This document shows, piece after piece, positions 33,479 to 42,814 of a stretch of DNA of 64,000 nucleotides (position 1 is its first letter; each line of letters opens with the position of its first letter). A model generated the notes under the pieces. That model was not told where the DNA came from. It made no database searches and saw only the letters and a list, made by a program, of their open reading frames with translations. The stretch is from Sphingomonas sp. CL5.1 (GTDB taxonomy: Bacteria; Pseudomonadota; Alphaproteobacteria; Sphingomonadales; Sphingomonadaceae), in contig NZ_CP050137.1 of the NCBI RefSeq assembly GCF_013344685.1, forward strand, positions 3,465,001 through 3,529,000. The letters are read 5' to 3'. Position numbers and translations under genes: made by a program.

Positions 33479-33510
33479 TCACCGCGTGACCTCGACTGGT
33501 CACGCGGTGA
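33479..33510. terminator. Strong 13-bp stem-loop, probable bidirectional terminator
   Basis: Arms TCACCGCGTGACC and GGTCACGCGGTGA are perfect, with a 6-bp loop. It is placed 64 bp after the SnoaL-like stop and between it and the converging LuxR pseudogene. No U-tract follows, so an attenuation or protein-binding role remains possible. Confidence 0.55.
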
Positions 33511-33544
33511 TACGCCGTCTGCTCAATGATATCGTGGCGCCGCC

Positions 33545-34368
33545 CGCAAATAACAGGTGCCGGAAGACTGCAGCAGATACCAGTTTAACACCTCGCGGAA
33601 GCCCGCGAGATGAACCGGCGATAGAAACGCTTCTTGTAACTGATCGGCGTTTCATAAGGCGATCGACAGGTCAAGCGCGGCACCCTCGCAGGCCATGCCG
33701 TACGACATCCGCGCCACCACCTGCCCTTCACGCCGCAGTATATCGTGCCCAGACAGCGCGATGCACTCCTCGATCAACGCGAGCGACGACAAAGCCGACG
33801 AAACGATATGGCATTCGCTCACCAGCGCATAATGCCACCCCAGCAACGGAAAGGCGATTTCCCCGATCATACCTATCTGTGACCGCTCCGCGCCGCGCGC
33901 GTGTGGGTGCGCACGATGCTGAGGTCGAGAAGCCCGTCCGCTCCCCAGCCATAAACCACCACGCGCTCATGAATCGATTTGTCGTCGTAGAAAAGCTTCA
34001 GTTTCCCGCGTTTCGGAATGATCGATATCGAGCCTGGTCAATATCGGCGCCGTCGCGTCCCAACGGCCGCCCGCATCAATGGTCGGATCGAACTGTCACA
34101 TTTGCCGTTGCAGATACACCGCGCTCTACTCCTGCACGCTGCGGCCGCTGTCCTCCGCTACCGACAACAGCATCTGGGGCTGCTCGGCGGGGAAATGGCA
34201 GATATGCACGTATTCCAAATGAAACATCTGCGTGAGGTCGCGAAGCAATTCGTGCTCGAAGCTCGGCCCGCCAACCGCACCGAAAAGCCCGCCCAAGGCG
34301 GCATAGCGTAGCGCGACATCCATCGAGGGCGACGACGCTCCCCGTGCGATCATATTGTCAGGGTCCAT
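33545..34368 (-). pseudogene. Decayed LuxR-family regulator, paralogue of the gene at 26148-27008
   Basis: Read on the minus strand, the fragments align in order with the intact LuxR. MDPDNMIARGASS...ALGGLFGAVGGPSFEHELLRDL (from 34368) matches the N-terminus. After TAG at 34126-34128 and TGA at 34096-34098, AVYLQRQM and GRWDATAPILTRLDI continue the homology. A frameshift near 34010 gives LKLFYDDKSIHERVVVYG. TAG at 33873-33875 and a frameshift give FPLLGWHY...LIEECIALSGHDILRREGQVVARMSYGM. Another frameshift near 33652 restores ETPISYKKRFYRRF, matching the recognition-helix region, and then EVLNWYL. At least three stops and three frameshifts show it is dead. Confidence 0.8.
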
Positions 34369-34545
34369 GATCACTTTCCCCTGCCATCCGTTTTTCTCGC
34401 GGGTGGTCCGACCAATCGAAGCATCGCCCGATGGGCTTGTTGATGGATTGACCCCTGTCCCGTCTATCCATTGACGCGTAAGTCTATTCTGGGCACGATA
34501 AAAATTCAATCGATGGTTAGATTTTGTAGGCGAACGACGGCGGCG

Positions 34546-35439
34546 CTAACCGTGATAGCGCAGGGTCTCCAGTAGCGCGCCTAGGGCGGGTGGGCGTTGC
34601 CGACGGCTCGGATAATAAAGATGATAGCCTTCGAACGTCTTGCGACAATCGGCCAGCATCTCGATCAATTCTCCCGCCTCGATATGCGGCTCGACATAGT
34701 CTCGCGGCAGATAGGCCAGGCCAAAGCCGGCGAGACAGGCTTGCCGGACCTGGGCGATACTCGTGAACACCAACCTGCCGGGATTGGTCACCCGCAGATC
34801 CTTCCCCGCTTTGGTGAAGGTCCATGGCAGCAGTTCACCATGGGTGGGAAGTCGGAGGTTGATGCACGGATAATCCGACAAGTCGGGCGGCCGCTTCGGA
34901 CGCGCGCGACCATCGAGGCATGATGGCGCGCCGACCACGGCCATCGGCATGTCCGGGGCGATCCGCACCGCGATCATATCCTTCGACACCAGATTTCCGC
35001 GACGCACGCCGACGTCGAAATGCCCACGCGCCAAGTCGGTGCGACCGTAATCGGTGCTCAGTTCGATATTGATCTCCGGGAATGTCGTCAGAAATCGTTC
35101 GAGCGCGGGCCAGATGACGGAATGGATGGCATATTCGTCCGCCGATATCCGGATCGTGCCCGATGGCCGGTCGAGCAGGTTGCCGAGTTGCGCGATGCCG
35201 AGATCGATCTCCTCCAGCGCCGGAACCACGCGCGCCAGCAGGCGCTGACCGGCTTCGGTCGCCGATACGTTTCGCGTGGTACGGTTGAGCAGGCGAATAC
35301 CGATCCGCTCCTCCAGATGCCGGACGGTCTGGCTGAGCGCGGATTGCGAAACGCCCAAGCGGGCTGCGGCGCGCGTGAAGCTGCGCTCGCTCGCCACGAC
35401 GACGAACGCGTTCAGATCACGCAGGCTGCCGCCGATCAT
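34546..35439 (-). CDS. LysR-family transcriptional regulator
   Basis: 297 residues. The helix-turn-helix covers residues 6-66 (LRDLNAFVVVASERSFTRAAARLGVSQSALSQTVRHLEERIGIRLLNRTTRNVSATEAG), then an effector domain with FDVGVRRGNLVSKDMIAVRI and LAGFGLAYLPRDYVEPHIEAG. It belongs to the CrgA/DsdC-like group as judged by the TTRxVxxTxAG junction. It is divergent from the alpha/beta hydrolase at 35555, with 115 bp between them, the usual LysR-target arrangement. Confidence 0.93.
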   Translation of the reverse strand: MIGGSLRDLNAFVVVASERSFTRAAARLGVSQSALSQTVRHLEERIGIRLLNRTTRNVSATEAGQRLLARVVPALEEIDLGIAQLGNLLDRPSGTIRISADEYAIHSVIWPALERFLTTFPEINIELSTDYGRTDLARGHFDVGVRRGNLVSKDMIAVRIAPDMPMAVVGAPSCLDGRARPKRPPDLSDYPCINLRLPTHGELLPWTFTKAGKDLRVTNPGRLVFTSIAQVRQACLAGFGLAYLPRDYVEPHIEAGELIEMLADCRKTFEGYHLYYPSRRQRPPALGALLETLRYHG

Positions 35440-35554
35440 TCAGAACTCCTGCTAATGACTGCATTCATATCACCCAATCTAACCATAATGCACGCGGCGC
35501 GCTATTTCCCATCGGCACTCACCCGCCCGATTTGCTGGGTATCTGGAGAATGAC

Positions 35555-36481
35555 ATGAAGAAGTCCGTGACTTTTCGTAACAAATCCTGGGATGTCGCCG
35601 CCGACCTTCATCTGCCCGCCGATTTCGATCCGGCGCGGAAGTATCGCGCGTTGGTAGTCGCGCATCCGATCAGCAGTTGCAAGGAACAGACGGCGGGGAT
35701 TTATGCCGCCAGACTGGTTGAGGCAGGATTCGTCGCGCTTGCCTTCGATGCTTCAACGCAGGGCGCAAGCGGCGGCGACGGCAAGTATCTGGAGGAACCC
35801 GCGACACGCGTGGAGGATTTCCGTTGCGCGGTGGACTATCTCGTCACGCTCGATTTCGTCGACGAGGACCGGATCGGCGTGCTCGGCATCTGCGGCGGCG
35901 GCGGCTACGCCGTCAACGCCGCGATGACCGAGCGCCGGTTCAAGGCGGTCGCCACCGTGGTCGGCGCGAACTATGGCCGCGTGATGCGCGAAGCCGATCT
36001 TTCGCCCGACGCCGCGATCACGGCGCTAGAGGGAATTGGAAGGCAGCGTACCGCCGAGGCGCGCGGCGGCGCAGTCGCCATCACCAATTATTGCCCGCCG
36101 TCGAGATCGGCGCTGGAAGCGGCTGGCATCACGGACATCGATGTGGTCGAGGCAGTGGATTATTATACGACGCCGCGCGGGCAGCATCCAGGCTCGACCA
36201 ATCAACTGAAGATCACCAGCACCGGCGCAGCATTCGGCTGGGACGCGTTCCATCTCGCGGAGAAGCTGCTAACCCAACCGCTGCAGATCATCATCGGCGG
36301 CGGACGACCGGGGGCGTTCGGCTCGTTCCGCGATGGCTACGAACTGTTCGCCAAGGCGCGTTCGGAGACGAAGAATCTCTTTATCGTCCCCGGCGCTACG
36401 CACTACGACCTGTACGACCAGCCGGCGTTCGTTGGCCCTGCGGCCGAGAAGCTCATCGCGTTCTATACCACCAATCTGTGA
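35555..36481 (+). CDS. Alpha/beta hydrolase, dienelactone-hydrolase-like
   Basis: 308 residues. RALVVAHPISSCKEQTAGIYAARLVEAGFVALAFDASTQGASGG covers the N-terminal strands and oxyanion region. The nucleophile elbow reads GICGGGGY, with Cys rather than Ser, as in dienelactone hydrolases. The His is in GATHYDLYD near the C-terminus. It would cleave an ester, lactone or similar bond. Homologues are often annotated as YcjY-like or DLH-like. The ATG at 35555 starts the conserved protein. Expected control is by the divergent LysR at 34546. A perfect hairpin follows at 36492-36520. Confidence 0.88.
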   Translation: MKKSVTFRNKSWDVAADLHLPADFDPARKYRALVVAHPISSCKEQTAGIYAARLVEAGFVALAFDASTQGASGGDGKYLEEPATRVEDFRCAVDYLVTLDFVDEDRIGVLGICGGGGYAVNAAMTERRFKAVATVVGANYGRVMREADLSPDAAITALEGIGRQRTAEARGGAVAITNYCPPSRSALEAAGITDIDVVEAVDYYTTPRGQHPGSTNQLKITSTGAAFGWDAFHLAEKLLTQPLQIIIGGGRPGAFGSFRDGYELFAKARSETKNLFIVPGATHYDLYDQPAFVGPAAEKLIAFYTTNL

Positions 36482-36491
36482 CACGGCCATT

Positions 36492-36520
36492 GCGCATCCG
36501 GGGCCGCTCTCCGGATGCGC
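36492..36520. terminator. Stem-loop after the alpha/beta hydrolase
   Basis: GCGCATCCGG and CCGGATGCGC are perfect 10-bp arms with a 9-bp loop. They start 11 bp beyond the hydrolase stop codon. There is no strong T-run, which is common for terminators in GC-rich genomes. Confidence 0.65.
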
Positions 36521-36544
36521 TGGCCCATCGCGACAGCGCTCCGA

Positions 36545-36916
36545 CTAGTTATGCTGCCGATCGAGCCACGCGACGACACGTCCGATGCCCTCCGCGATCG
36601 ATACCTTCGATTCCCAGCCGATCAGCCTGCGCGCAGCGTCGCGCGAGAACTCCTGCCTGCGCGAAACCGGCAGCGCGAGCCGGGTTAGATCAGTACGAAA
36701 CATGGGCTTCAGACCCGAACCCGCTGCCGCGATTACCTGCCCGACGATCTCGCGCTGCGAGGTGTCCGCGCCCGTGTCGCTGGCGGAGCTTTCCATGCCC
36801 ATCAGGTTGGCGCGCGCGGCGCGGTGCGCCACACCAGTTGGCTGGCGTAATAGTGATAGGCGCCTCCATGGGGCGAGCGCCATGATCGCCGAATCGAGCA
36901 AGCCCGCCACCGGCAT
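36545..36916 (-). pseudogene. C-terminal remnant of an NAD-dependent epimerase/dehydratase
   Basis: The minus-strand frame ends with RRQEFSRDAARRLIGWESKVSIAEGIGRVVAWLDRQHN, the standard C-terminal helix pattern of extended SDR sugar epimerases (DxSKARxxLGWxPxxxLxEGLxxTxxW), preceded by DTSQREIVGQVIAAAG. The Rossmann domain, TGxxGxxG and YxxxK are missing; only about 120 residues remain. Nothing recognisable precedes it up to the TetR gene at 37103. Treated as a truncated remnant. Confidence 0.6.
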
Positions 36917-37102
36917 GCTCCGCGCGTCCGTCCGACTAAGCGGTTAATATCAGATATTTTCAAACGGCTGCAAGGCTGAATTTCTGACACTCATCGATAC
37001 CCGCTACTTGAGTTTCGAACAAACCGCCGTCAGAAATATGGAAGTTATTGTGAGCGCCCGTCAGACAGGGACAGTCTCCGGAGACAGATCGAAGGAAGAG
37101 CA

Positions 37103-37813
37103 TTGGCTGACGCGAATCCGCCGATTAGGGAGAAAAAGCAGCGTAAGGGCGATGTGACGCGCGGTGCGATCCTCGCCGCCGCCGCGCGGCGCTTCACCGA
37201 AAAGGGCTATGCCGATTGTTCGCTGCGCGACATCGCGGCGCTGAGCGGTCTCAAGGCGGGAAGCGTCTATTACCATTTCCCATCCAAGGAGGTATTGCTC
37301 GACGAAGTGCTAATGGCGGGCATCGAACGACTGACCAAGACGATCGTGGCGCAGATCGAAGCTCTCGGCCCGAAAGCCTCCGCGACGCAGCAATTCCGCG
37401 CGATGATCCATGCCCACATCACCTGCTTCCTCGACGTGCGCGACGACGCCAACACCTATCTGCGCATCTATGAATATCTGCCACCGGTGATGAAGCGCCG
37501 GACGCGCAGCAACCGACTGGAATATGCGCAAATCTGGTTCGACGCCTTCGACCGCGGCGTGCAGAACGGAGAATTCTCATCGACCGTCGACCGCATCACC
37601 TTCATTTCGTTCCTGCTTGATTCTATGAACGGCGTGATCGAGTGGTTCCGCCCATCGCGCGCCACGATCGACGGCGTATGTGATATGATCGAGGCGACGA
37701 TACTCGAAAGCATCATGACGCGCGACGCGCGCAACACTCCCACACCGGGACGGCGCGCGCCCGCTCGCCAATCTCTGCGCCCACCTTATCGCGTGGGAAC
37801 TGCCGTCAATTAA
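37103..37813 (+). CDS. TetR-family transcriptional regulator
   Basis: 236 residues from TTG 37103 with GGAAGAG upstream. The N-terminal helix-turn-helix is TRGAILAAAARRFTEKGYADCSLRDIAALSGLKAGSVYYHFPSKEVLLDEVL (about residues 19-70). The ligand domain follows, with a C-terminal basic tail. It precedes the CoA-transferase gene by 99 bp on the same strand, so it may regulate it. Confidence 0.9.
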   Translation: MADANPPIREKKQRKGDVTRGAILAAAARRFTEKGYADCSLRDIAALSGLKAGSVYYHFPSKEVLLDEVLMAGIERLTKTIVAQIEALGPKASATQQFRAMIHAHITCFLDVRDDANTYLRIYEYLPPVMKRRTRSNRLEYAQIWFDAFDRGVQNGEFSSTVDRITFISFLLDSMNGVIEWFRPSRATIDGVCDMIEATILESIMTRDARNTPTPGRRAPARQSLRPPYRVGTAVN

Positions 37814-37912
37814 ATTTCTAACGGTCGGCCGATTAATATTGCAACTTCATTGGCATAGAATACACTCGTGCGATAGGTGGCAAAGTCGCCGCGGCTTTCG
37901 GGAGAACGATGC

Positions 37913-39082
37913 GTGACGGGGCCGCTCACCGGGTTAAAAGTGATCGAGATCGCCGGGCTTGGCCCCACGCCGTCCTGCGGAATGATGCTCGGCGACATGG
38001 GCGCGGACATCATTCGCGTCGATCGCGTCGTAAAAGCCGATCTAGCTTTGGAATTGCCGACCAGATTCAACCTTCGCGACCGCAACAAGCGCTCGGTTGC
38101 CATCGACCTGAAACAGCGCGCAGGTCTCGCCGCGCTGCTCAAGCTGGTCGAACGAGCGGACGTGCTGATCGAGGGATTCCGACCCGGTGTCGCCGAACGA
38201 ATGGGATTTGGCCCGGAAGTTTGCCTTGTCCGCCGGCCACAACTCGTCTTCGCACGCGCGACCGGCTGGGGACAGGAAGGCCCGCTCGCGCAGGACGCAG
38301 GGCATGACATCAATTATGTCGCGCTAACCGGCGTGCTCGACATGATCGGGCCAGCTGGCGGCGATCCGGTGGTGCCGCTCAACTTGCTCGGTGATTATGC
38401 CGGGGGCGCGGCCTATCTTGCGTTCGGCATCATGTGCGCGGTGTTCGAGGCGCAGCAATCCGGGCAAGGACAAGTCGTGGACGGCGCGATCGTCGACGGC
38501 GTGACCGGACTATTGACGATGTTCCATGCCATGCGGCAGGCGGGGCATCTGAATGCCAGACGAGGTGCGAACCTGCTCGACGGCGGCGCTCCATTCTACA
38601 CCACCTATCGGACGAAGGACGGAAAGTCCGTCGCAATCGGTGCGCTAGAGGGACGCTTCTATCGCACGTTGGTCGAAAAACTGGGATTGAACACGGCAAT
38701 CCTTGCCAACCGCAACGATCGTGCGCAATGGCCGGCGCTCCGCGCGCTGTTCGCCGACATTTTTGCTCGTCGCACGCGCGACGAATGGATTCAGCATTTC
38801 GCCGATTGCCCGGACGCATGCTTCTCCCCGGTCCTGTCCCTCGATGAGGCCGGTAGCCATCCCCACAATCGTGCGCGCGGCGCACTCGTTCGTTTCGACG
38901 ACCTCGACCACCCTCGCCCTGCTCCTCGCCTGTCGCGAACGCCGGGGGGCATATATGGTGCTCCGCCCCGGATCGGCGAGCAAACACGGGAAATCCTTAC
39001 CGGCTGGGGGTTGGACGAGACCGCAATCCAGCAGGGACTGGAAAGCGGTGCGTTCCTCGACACCGGCAGCCGGCGCGACTAA
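37913..39082 (+). CDS. CaiB/BaiF-family CoA-transferase
   Basis: 389 residues from GTG 37913 with GGGAGA upstream. Family III CoA-transferase/racemase features: GLKVIEIAGLGPTPSCGMMLGDMGADIIRVDR, NKRSVAIDLKQRAG, DVLIEGFRPGVAERMGFGP, RATGWGQEGPLAQDAGHDINYVALTG, and the catalytic Asp in LLGDYAGGAAYLAFGI. It may transfer CoA between acids or epimerise 2-methylacyl-CoA (AMACR-like wording is strong: GPLTGLKVIEIAGLGP). It could activate the acid fed into the acyl-CoA module. Downstream lie only decayed genes. Confidence 0.92.
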   Translation: MTGPLTGLKVIEIAGLGPTPSCGMMLGDMGADIIRVDRVVKADLALELPTRFNLRDRNKRSVAIDLKQRAGLAALLKLVERADVLIEGFRPGVAERMGFGPEVCLVRRPQLVFARATGWGQEGPLAQDAGHDINYVALTGVLDMIGPAGGDPVVPLNLLGDYAGGAAYLAFGIMCAVFEAQQSGQGQVVDGAIVDGVTGLLTMFHAMRQAGHLNARRGANLLDGGAPFYTTYRTKDGKSVAIGALEGRFYRTLVEKLGLNTAILANRNDRAQWPALRALFADIFARRTRDEWIQHFADCPDACFSPVLSLDEAGSHPHNRARGALVRFDDLDHPRPAPRLSRTPGGIYGAPPRIGEQTREILTGWGLDETAIQQGLESGAFLDTGSRRD

Positions 39083-39097
39083 TCGCCGGCGGCGCGA

Positions 39098-39300
39098 TCA
39101 GAATCGAAAGAAGCGCGAGGCGTTGCCGTTCTTCATCGCCTCCTGTTCGTTGATCGAATAAGGCGTGATGATCCGGGCATAGGTGTCGAACAATTCTCGA
39201 ACGTTCCCGGATAAAGCGAATCCACTGACCAGTCTAAACCGAAGAAGCAGCGATACGTGCCACAGAATTCGAGGCAGCTTTCAATCAGCCACCCGAACGA
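39098..39300 (-). pseudogene. C-terminal remnant of an amidohydrolase
   Basis: On the minus strand, FGWLIESCLEFCGTYRCFFGLDWSVDSLYPG matches the metal-Asp region of amidohydrolase-2 proteins (WxxxCIExFGxxRCxFGSNxPVDSL). After a frameshift, LFDTYARIITPYSINEQEAMKNGNASRFFRF completes the typical end, with the stop at 39098-39100. About 70 codons survive. No intact N-terminus is found upstream; 39301-39490 has no recognisable coding match. Confidence 0.7.
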
Positions 39301-39499
39301 ATTGAAGGTCCAGTGATGACCGCGCCAAGGTCGACGCGATCGAAATCGCGCACGTCAACCCTATCTCGAACAAAGAGTTTCAGGGTTAACGGTCGGCTAA
39401 AGTGGTTCTCGGCCGATCTCAATCGATAAAGATTTCGCCCGCGAGCCGAGCGCGGCGCGATCGTCGGTATCTCGGCGCTGTGGTGGTTCCACGCCACTA

Positions 39500-40300
39500 C
39501 GCGATCACCGTGAGATGCGCAGCAAGGGCGGATGTCTGGGTCCATACCGCGCCGCAAGGCTACTGCGTTCACCGCTCCGCAAAAGGACCGGATTTCGAGC
39601 AGCAGCTGGACGACCGGCACCACATCGACAGTTTCCAGACGGACCGCGCCGGTGACTAGACCACCGGTCACGAACACGCGATATCCTTGAACAAGTGAAA
39701 GCTCGACGGGCACTTCGATGCTGTCGGCGGCTTCATCTTCCTGCCGGAACACCAGCAACGGAAAATCCAGGTCGAACAGCGCCATCGGACCGTGGCGGAC
39801 CTCGGCGGCGTTGAACGCCTCCGCATGGAGCGCGCACGTCTCCTTCAACTTAAGCGCCGCTTCCGCCGCGATCGAAAGGCCGCACCGCGCCCGATGACGT
39901 ACAGGCCACGCATCGGCTAACGCTTCGGCCAGCACGCCCCGGTCCAGCGCCCACGTCGCGCCAGGAAGCCCGGGTACCTCAGCAAGCCAAAGGAAGCCGT
40001 CCCGGGGCCAGCAAGCTCGTCAGATAGAGGCCAGCGAACAGGCTACGGATATAGCTTTTCGTCGCCGTCACGCTTCGCTTGGTCCCGGCGTGCGGTGGCA
40101 CCGGGAAGTCCGCCAACGTGGCCAGCGGAGATTCCATGTCGTTCACCATGGCGACAACACGTACGCCGTTCCACCGGATGGCCTCGATCGCCCAGAGCAG
40201 ATCGGTGGATCGATCCCGCGCTTGTAGCGGCAGCCGCCACTCCCGAGGATGGCCTGACATCTGGCCTAATGATGGTTGGCGTCGCCCAAACGGCGGCATC
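39500..40300 (-). pseudogene. Decayed SIS-domain sugar isomerase (GlmS C-terminal/NagB-II-like)
   Basis: Fragments in order on the minus strand: VRVVAMVNDMESPLATLADFPVPPHAGTKRSVTATKSYIRSLFAGLYL (from about 40190 to 40030) equals the first SIS domain, with the ERSVAATKSY motif. In another frame, LSIAAEAALKLKETCALHAEAFNAAEVRHGPMALF matches the second SIS domain. The end reads EIRSFCGAVNAVALRRGMDPD. Frame changes at about 39970 and the lost N-terminus show decay. Such enzymes deaminate or isomerise amino-sugar phosphates; the gene is dead here. Confidence 0.72.
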
Positions 40301-40373
40301 CCTGAATCTATTCGTTGCGGATGTGTCAGTAATGAAGAGCTTGACTCACATATATCGAATGGGTGAATAAACG

Positions 40374-40386
40374 CACCTAATCGTAA
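40374..40386. promoter_or_regulatory. 13-bp motif shared with the monooxygenase promoter
   Basis: CACCTAATCGTAA, 37-49 bp before the receptor ATG at 40423. It differs by one base from CACCTGATCGTAA at 45581-45593, upstream of the flavin monooxygenase. A common regulator is inferred. Confidence 0.4.
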
Positions 40387-40422
40387 CAGACCCTATTCGG
40401 GGCGCATGGGGAGGACGGCTAA

Positions 40423-42777
40423 ATGAGCAGGTCGAGCAGCGTTTCGCGCATTTGTCTCCTGTATGCGGCAGGCTTCGGCGCGCTGGGTATTGCGTCGGGC
40501 GCAAACGCCCAAAGCCAGCCGGCGCAAGCGAGCCAGAGCGGCGCGACGGAGGAGCAGAAGGCCCAGGCCGCGCGGGAAACGGGCGACATCGTCGTCACGG
40601 CGCAGCGCCGCGAACAGTCGATACAATCCGTGCCCGCCAGCATCACCGCCTTCGGTCAGGCCGCCATCACCTCGCTGGCGATATCGAACGTCAACGACAT
40701 CACCCGCCTGACGCCCGGCCTCGTCATAAGCCGCGCGAGCGGGGAAGGCAGTTCGACGTCGATCGCGATCCGCGGCATCGCATCGCTCGTCGGCACCTCG
40801 CCCACCGCGATCTATATCGACGACACCCCCATCCAGGTCCGGTTGCTGGGCGCCGGTCAGGCGGCCGGCTCCGCTTATCCGGCCGTGTTCGACCTCGAGC
40901 GGATCGAGGTACTCAAGGGGCCGCAGGGTACGCTGTTCGGCGCATCGTCGGAGGGCGGCACGGTGCGATTCATCACGCCGTCCCCGGATCTTAACCAATG
41001 GGGCGGCCATGCCCGGGCCGAGGTGTCGGCGGTCCAGTCGGGCGGGATGGGCTATCAGTTCGGCGTCGCCGCCGGCGGCCCGATCGTCGAGGACAGACTG
41101 GCCGTCCGGCTCAGCGCCTATGCCCAGCGCGACGGCGGCTGGATCGATCACCAGCCATATGGCGGGGGCGCCAGCGAGAGGAACGTCAACGATGCCGAAA
41201 CGCAGGCGATCAGCGCCGCCTTGCTATGGCGTCCGGTCGAGGGCCTTTCCATCACCCCCAGCATCTTCTGGCAGCAGCAACAGACGGGAGCGGGCGCGTT
41301 CTTCTGGCGCAACCTGTCCGATCCCGATCAGCACCGCTTCGTCAGCGGATATCTCAGCACCGATCCGAGCCACGACAGCTTCGTGCTTCCGGCATTGAAG
41401 ATGCAATGGGATCAGGGCGACGTCAGCATCATTACCAATACCTCATGGCTGGACCATAGGCTGCGGGGGCATCGTGACTATACGTTCGCGATTCAGGAGG
41501 TGTTGACGGGCAACTACACCGGCCCGAACGCGCCCTCCACCACCTATCTGTCCAACCCGCAAAAGCAGTTCGTGCAAGAATTGCGCGTGCAGGGGCGCAG
41601 CCTCGACGGACGACTCAACTGGGTAATCGGCGGCTTCTACCAGGTGTCCCGGCAGCGGGCTTACCAGAGCGTCGTCTCGCCGACGCTGGGAGACCTGATC
41701 CAGAATCTCTACGGCGTACCGATCGAACTCGCCCTCGGCTCGCCGCTGCTTCCCGGAGGCGTGGCCTATGCCGGCACCGATGAATCGCGGGACACGCAGA
41801 TCGCGGGCTTCGCCCAGGTCGATTTCAAGGTTCTGCCGAAGCTGACCCTCACCCTCGGCATCCGTCAGGCGCATTCGGGGTTCCGTTTCACCAACGCGCA
41901 AAGCGGTCCGTTCAACGGCGGGAACAGCGCGGCGACCGGGAAAGCATCGCAGAATGACACGCTCCCCAAATTCAGCGTGACCTATGAAGCGACCGATAAT
42001 GTGCGCCTCTACGCTACCGCTGCGAAGGGTTTCCGCCCCGGCGGCGCGAACGCCCCAGTGACCACATTATGCGGCCCGGACCTGCAACTGGTGGGACGCA
42101 CGAACAGTCCGCGGACCTATTCCTCCGATACCGTATGGAGCTACGAAGCTGGCGCCAAGGGCGAGGTGTTTGACCACCGGCTGGTGTGGGACGTGAGCGC
42201 CTATGTGATCCGGTGGCGCAACATCCAGAACCAGGTGGCCCTGCCCCATTGCGGCTTCAGCTACATCGACAATCTCGGCAAGGCCGAGAGCCGCGGCTTC
42301 GAGGCGCAGGCACGGGTCCGGCCTGTCGAGGGCCTGACCGCCGCATTTTCCCTGAGCTACACCGACGCGCGATATACCCAGACGATCCCCAGCGTATCGG
42401 GGAACCTCGTCACCGACGGCCAGTTGCTCAATGCCGCGCCGTGGCAGCTTTCGTTCGCGCTCGATTACGAGGCGCGGGCGGATTTCGGTGGGTTCCGCCC
42501 CTATTTCCACGCCGACAATCAATATAGTTCGACCTTCCTGATGGACGATCCGGCCAATGCGCTGTTCAATTCGGTGACGCGGCGCAACGGCGGCGTGAGC
42601 CTGGTCGCGGCTCGCATCGGATTGCGGCGCGACAACCTCGACATATCGGTCTTCGCCAAGAACCTGCTCGATACCCACCCCATCACTTATACGAAGTGGA
42701 CGGTCGGATCGGGCCTCTATGCCGACACCACGGTCGCCCCGCGCACGCTCGGCGTGACCATCACCAGCAATTTCTGA
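40423..42777 (+). CDS. TonB-dependent receptor
   Basis: 784 residues. The signal peptide ends near SGANAQ. TGDIVVTAQRREQSIQSVPASITAFG begins the plug, IEVLKGPQGTLFGASSEGGTVRFITPSPDL is the plug signature, and the barrel ends LGVTITSNF. GGGGAGG precedes the ATG. Its plug is typical of sphingomonad receptors for organic substrates. It is followed within 37 bp by an amidase and then an MFS transporter, forming an uptake-and-hydrolysis operon. Confidence 0.93.
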   Translation: MSRSSSVSRICLLYAAGFGALGIASGANAQSQPAQASQSGATEEQKAQAARETGDIVVTAQRREQSIQSVPASITAFGQAAITSLAISNVNDITRLTPGLVISRASGEGSSTSIAIRGIASLVGTSPTAIYIDDTPIQVRLLGAGQAAGSAYPAVFDLERIEVLKGPQGTLFGASSEGGTVRFITPSPDLNQWGGHARAEVSAVQSGGMGYQFGVAAGGPIVEDRLAVRLSAYAQRDGGWIDHQPYGGGASERNVNDAETQAISAALLWRPVEGLSITPSIFWQQQQTGAGAFFWRNLSDPDQHRFVSGYLSTDPSHDSFVLPALKMQWDQGDVSIITNTSWLDHRLRGHRDYTFAIQEVLTGNYTGPNAPSTTYLSNPQKQFVQELRVQGRSLDGRLNWVIGGFYQVSRQRAYQSVVSPTLGDLIQNLYGVPIELALGSPLLPGGVAYAGTDESRDTQIAGFAQVDFKVLPKLTLTLGIRQAHSGFRFTNAQSGPFNGGNSAATGKASQNDTLPKFSVTYEATDNVRLYATAAKGFRPGGANAPVTTLCGPDLQLVGRTNSPRTYSSDTVWSYEAGAKGEVFDHRLVWDVSAYVIRWRNIQNQVALPHCGFSYIDNLGKAESRGFEAQARVRPVEGLTAAFSLSYTDARYTQTIPSVSGNLVTDGQLLNAAPWQLSFALDYEARADFGGFRPYFHADNQYSSTFLMDDPANALFNSVTRRNGGVSLVAARIGLRRDNLDISVFAKNLLDTHPITYTKWTVGSGLYADTTVAPRTLGVTITSNF

Positions 42778-42814
42778 GCGAGGTCATCGCTCTTTCGACA
42801 AGGCGCGGGAACAG

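Noticed and set aside
33486..34235. A 249-codon plus-strand frame across the region after the SnoaL-like gene.
   Set aside because: The minus strand carries a stepwise match to the LuxR regulator, and the plus frame has no conserved pattern.
39285..39935. A 216-codon minus-strand frame that could be taken for an intact SIS-domain gene.
   Set aside because: It starts inside the second SIS domain, and the first SIS domain lies upstream in another frame. The last third is unrelated, so it is part of a pseudogene.
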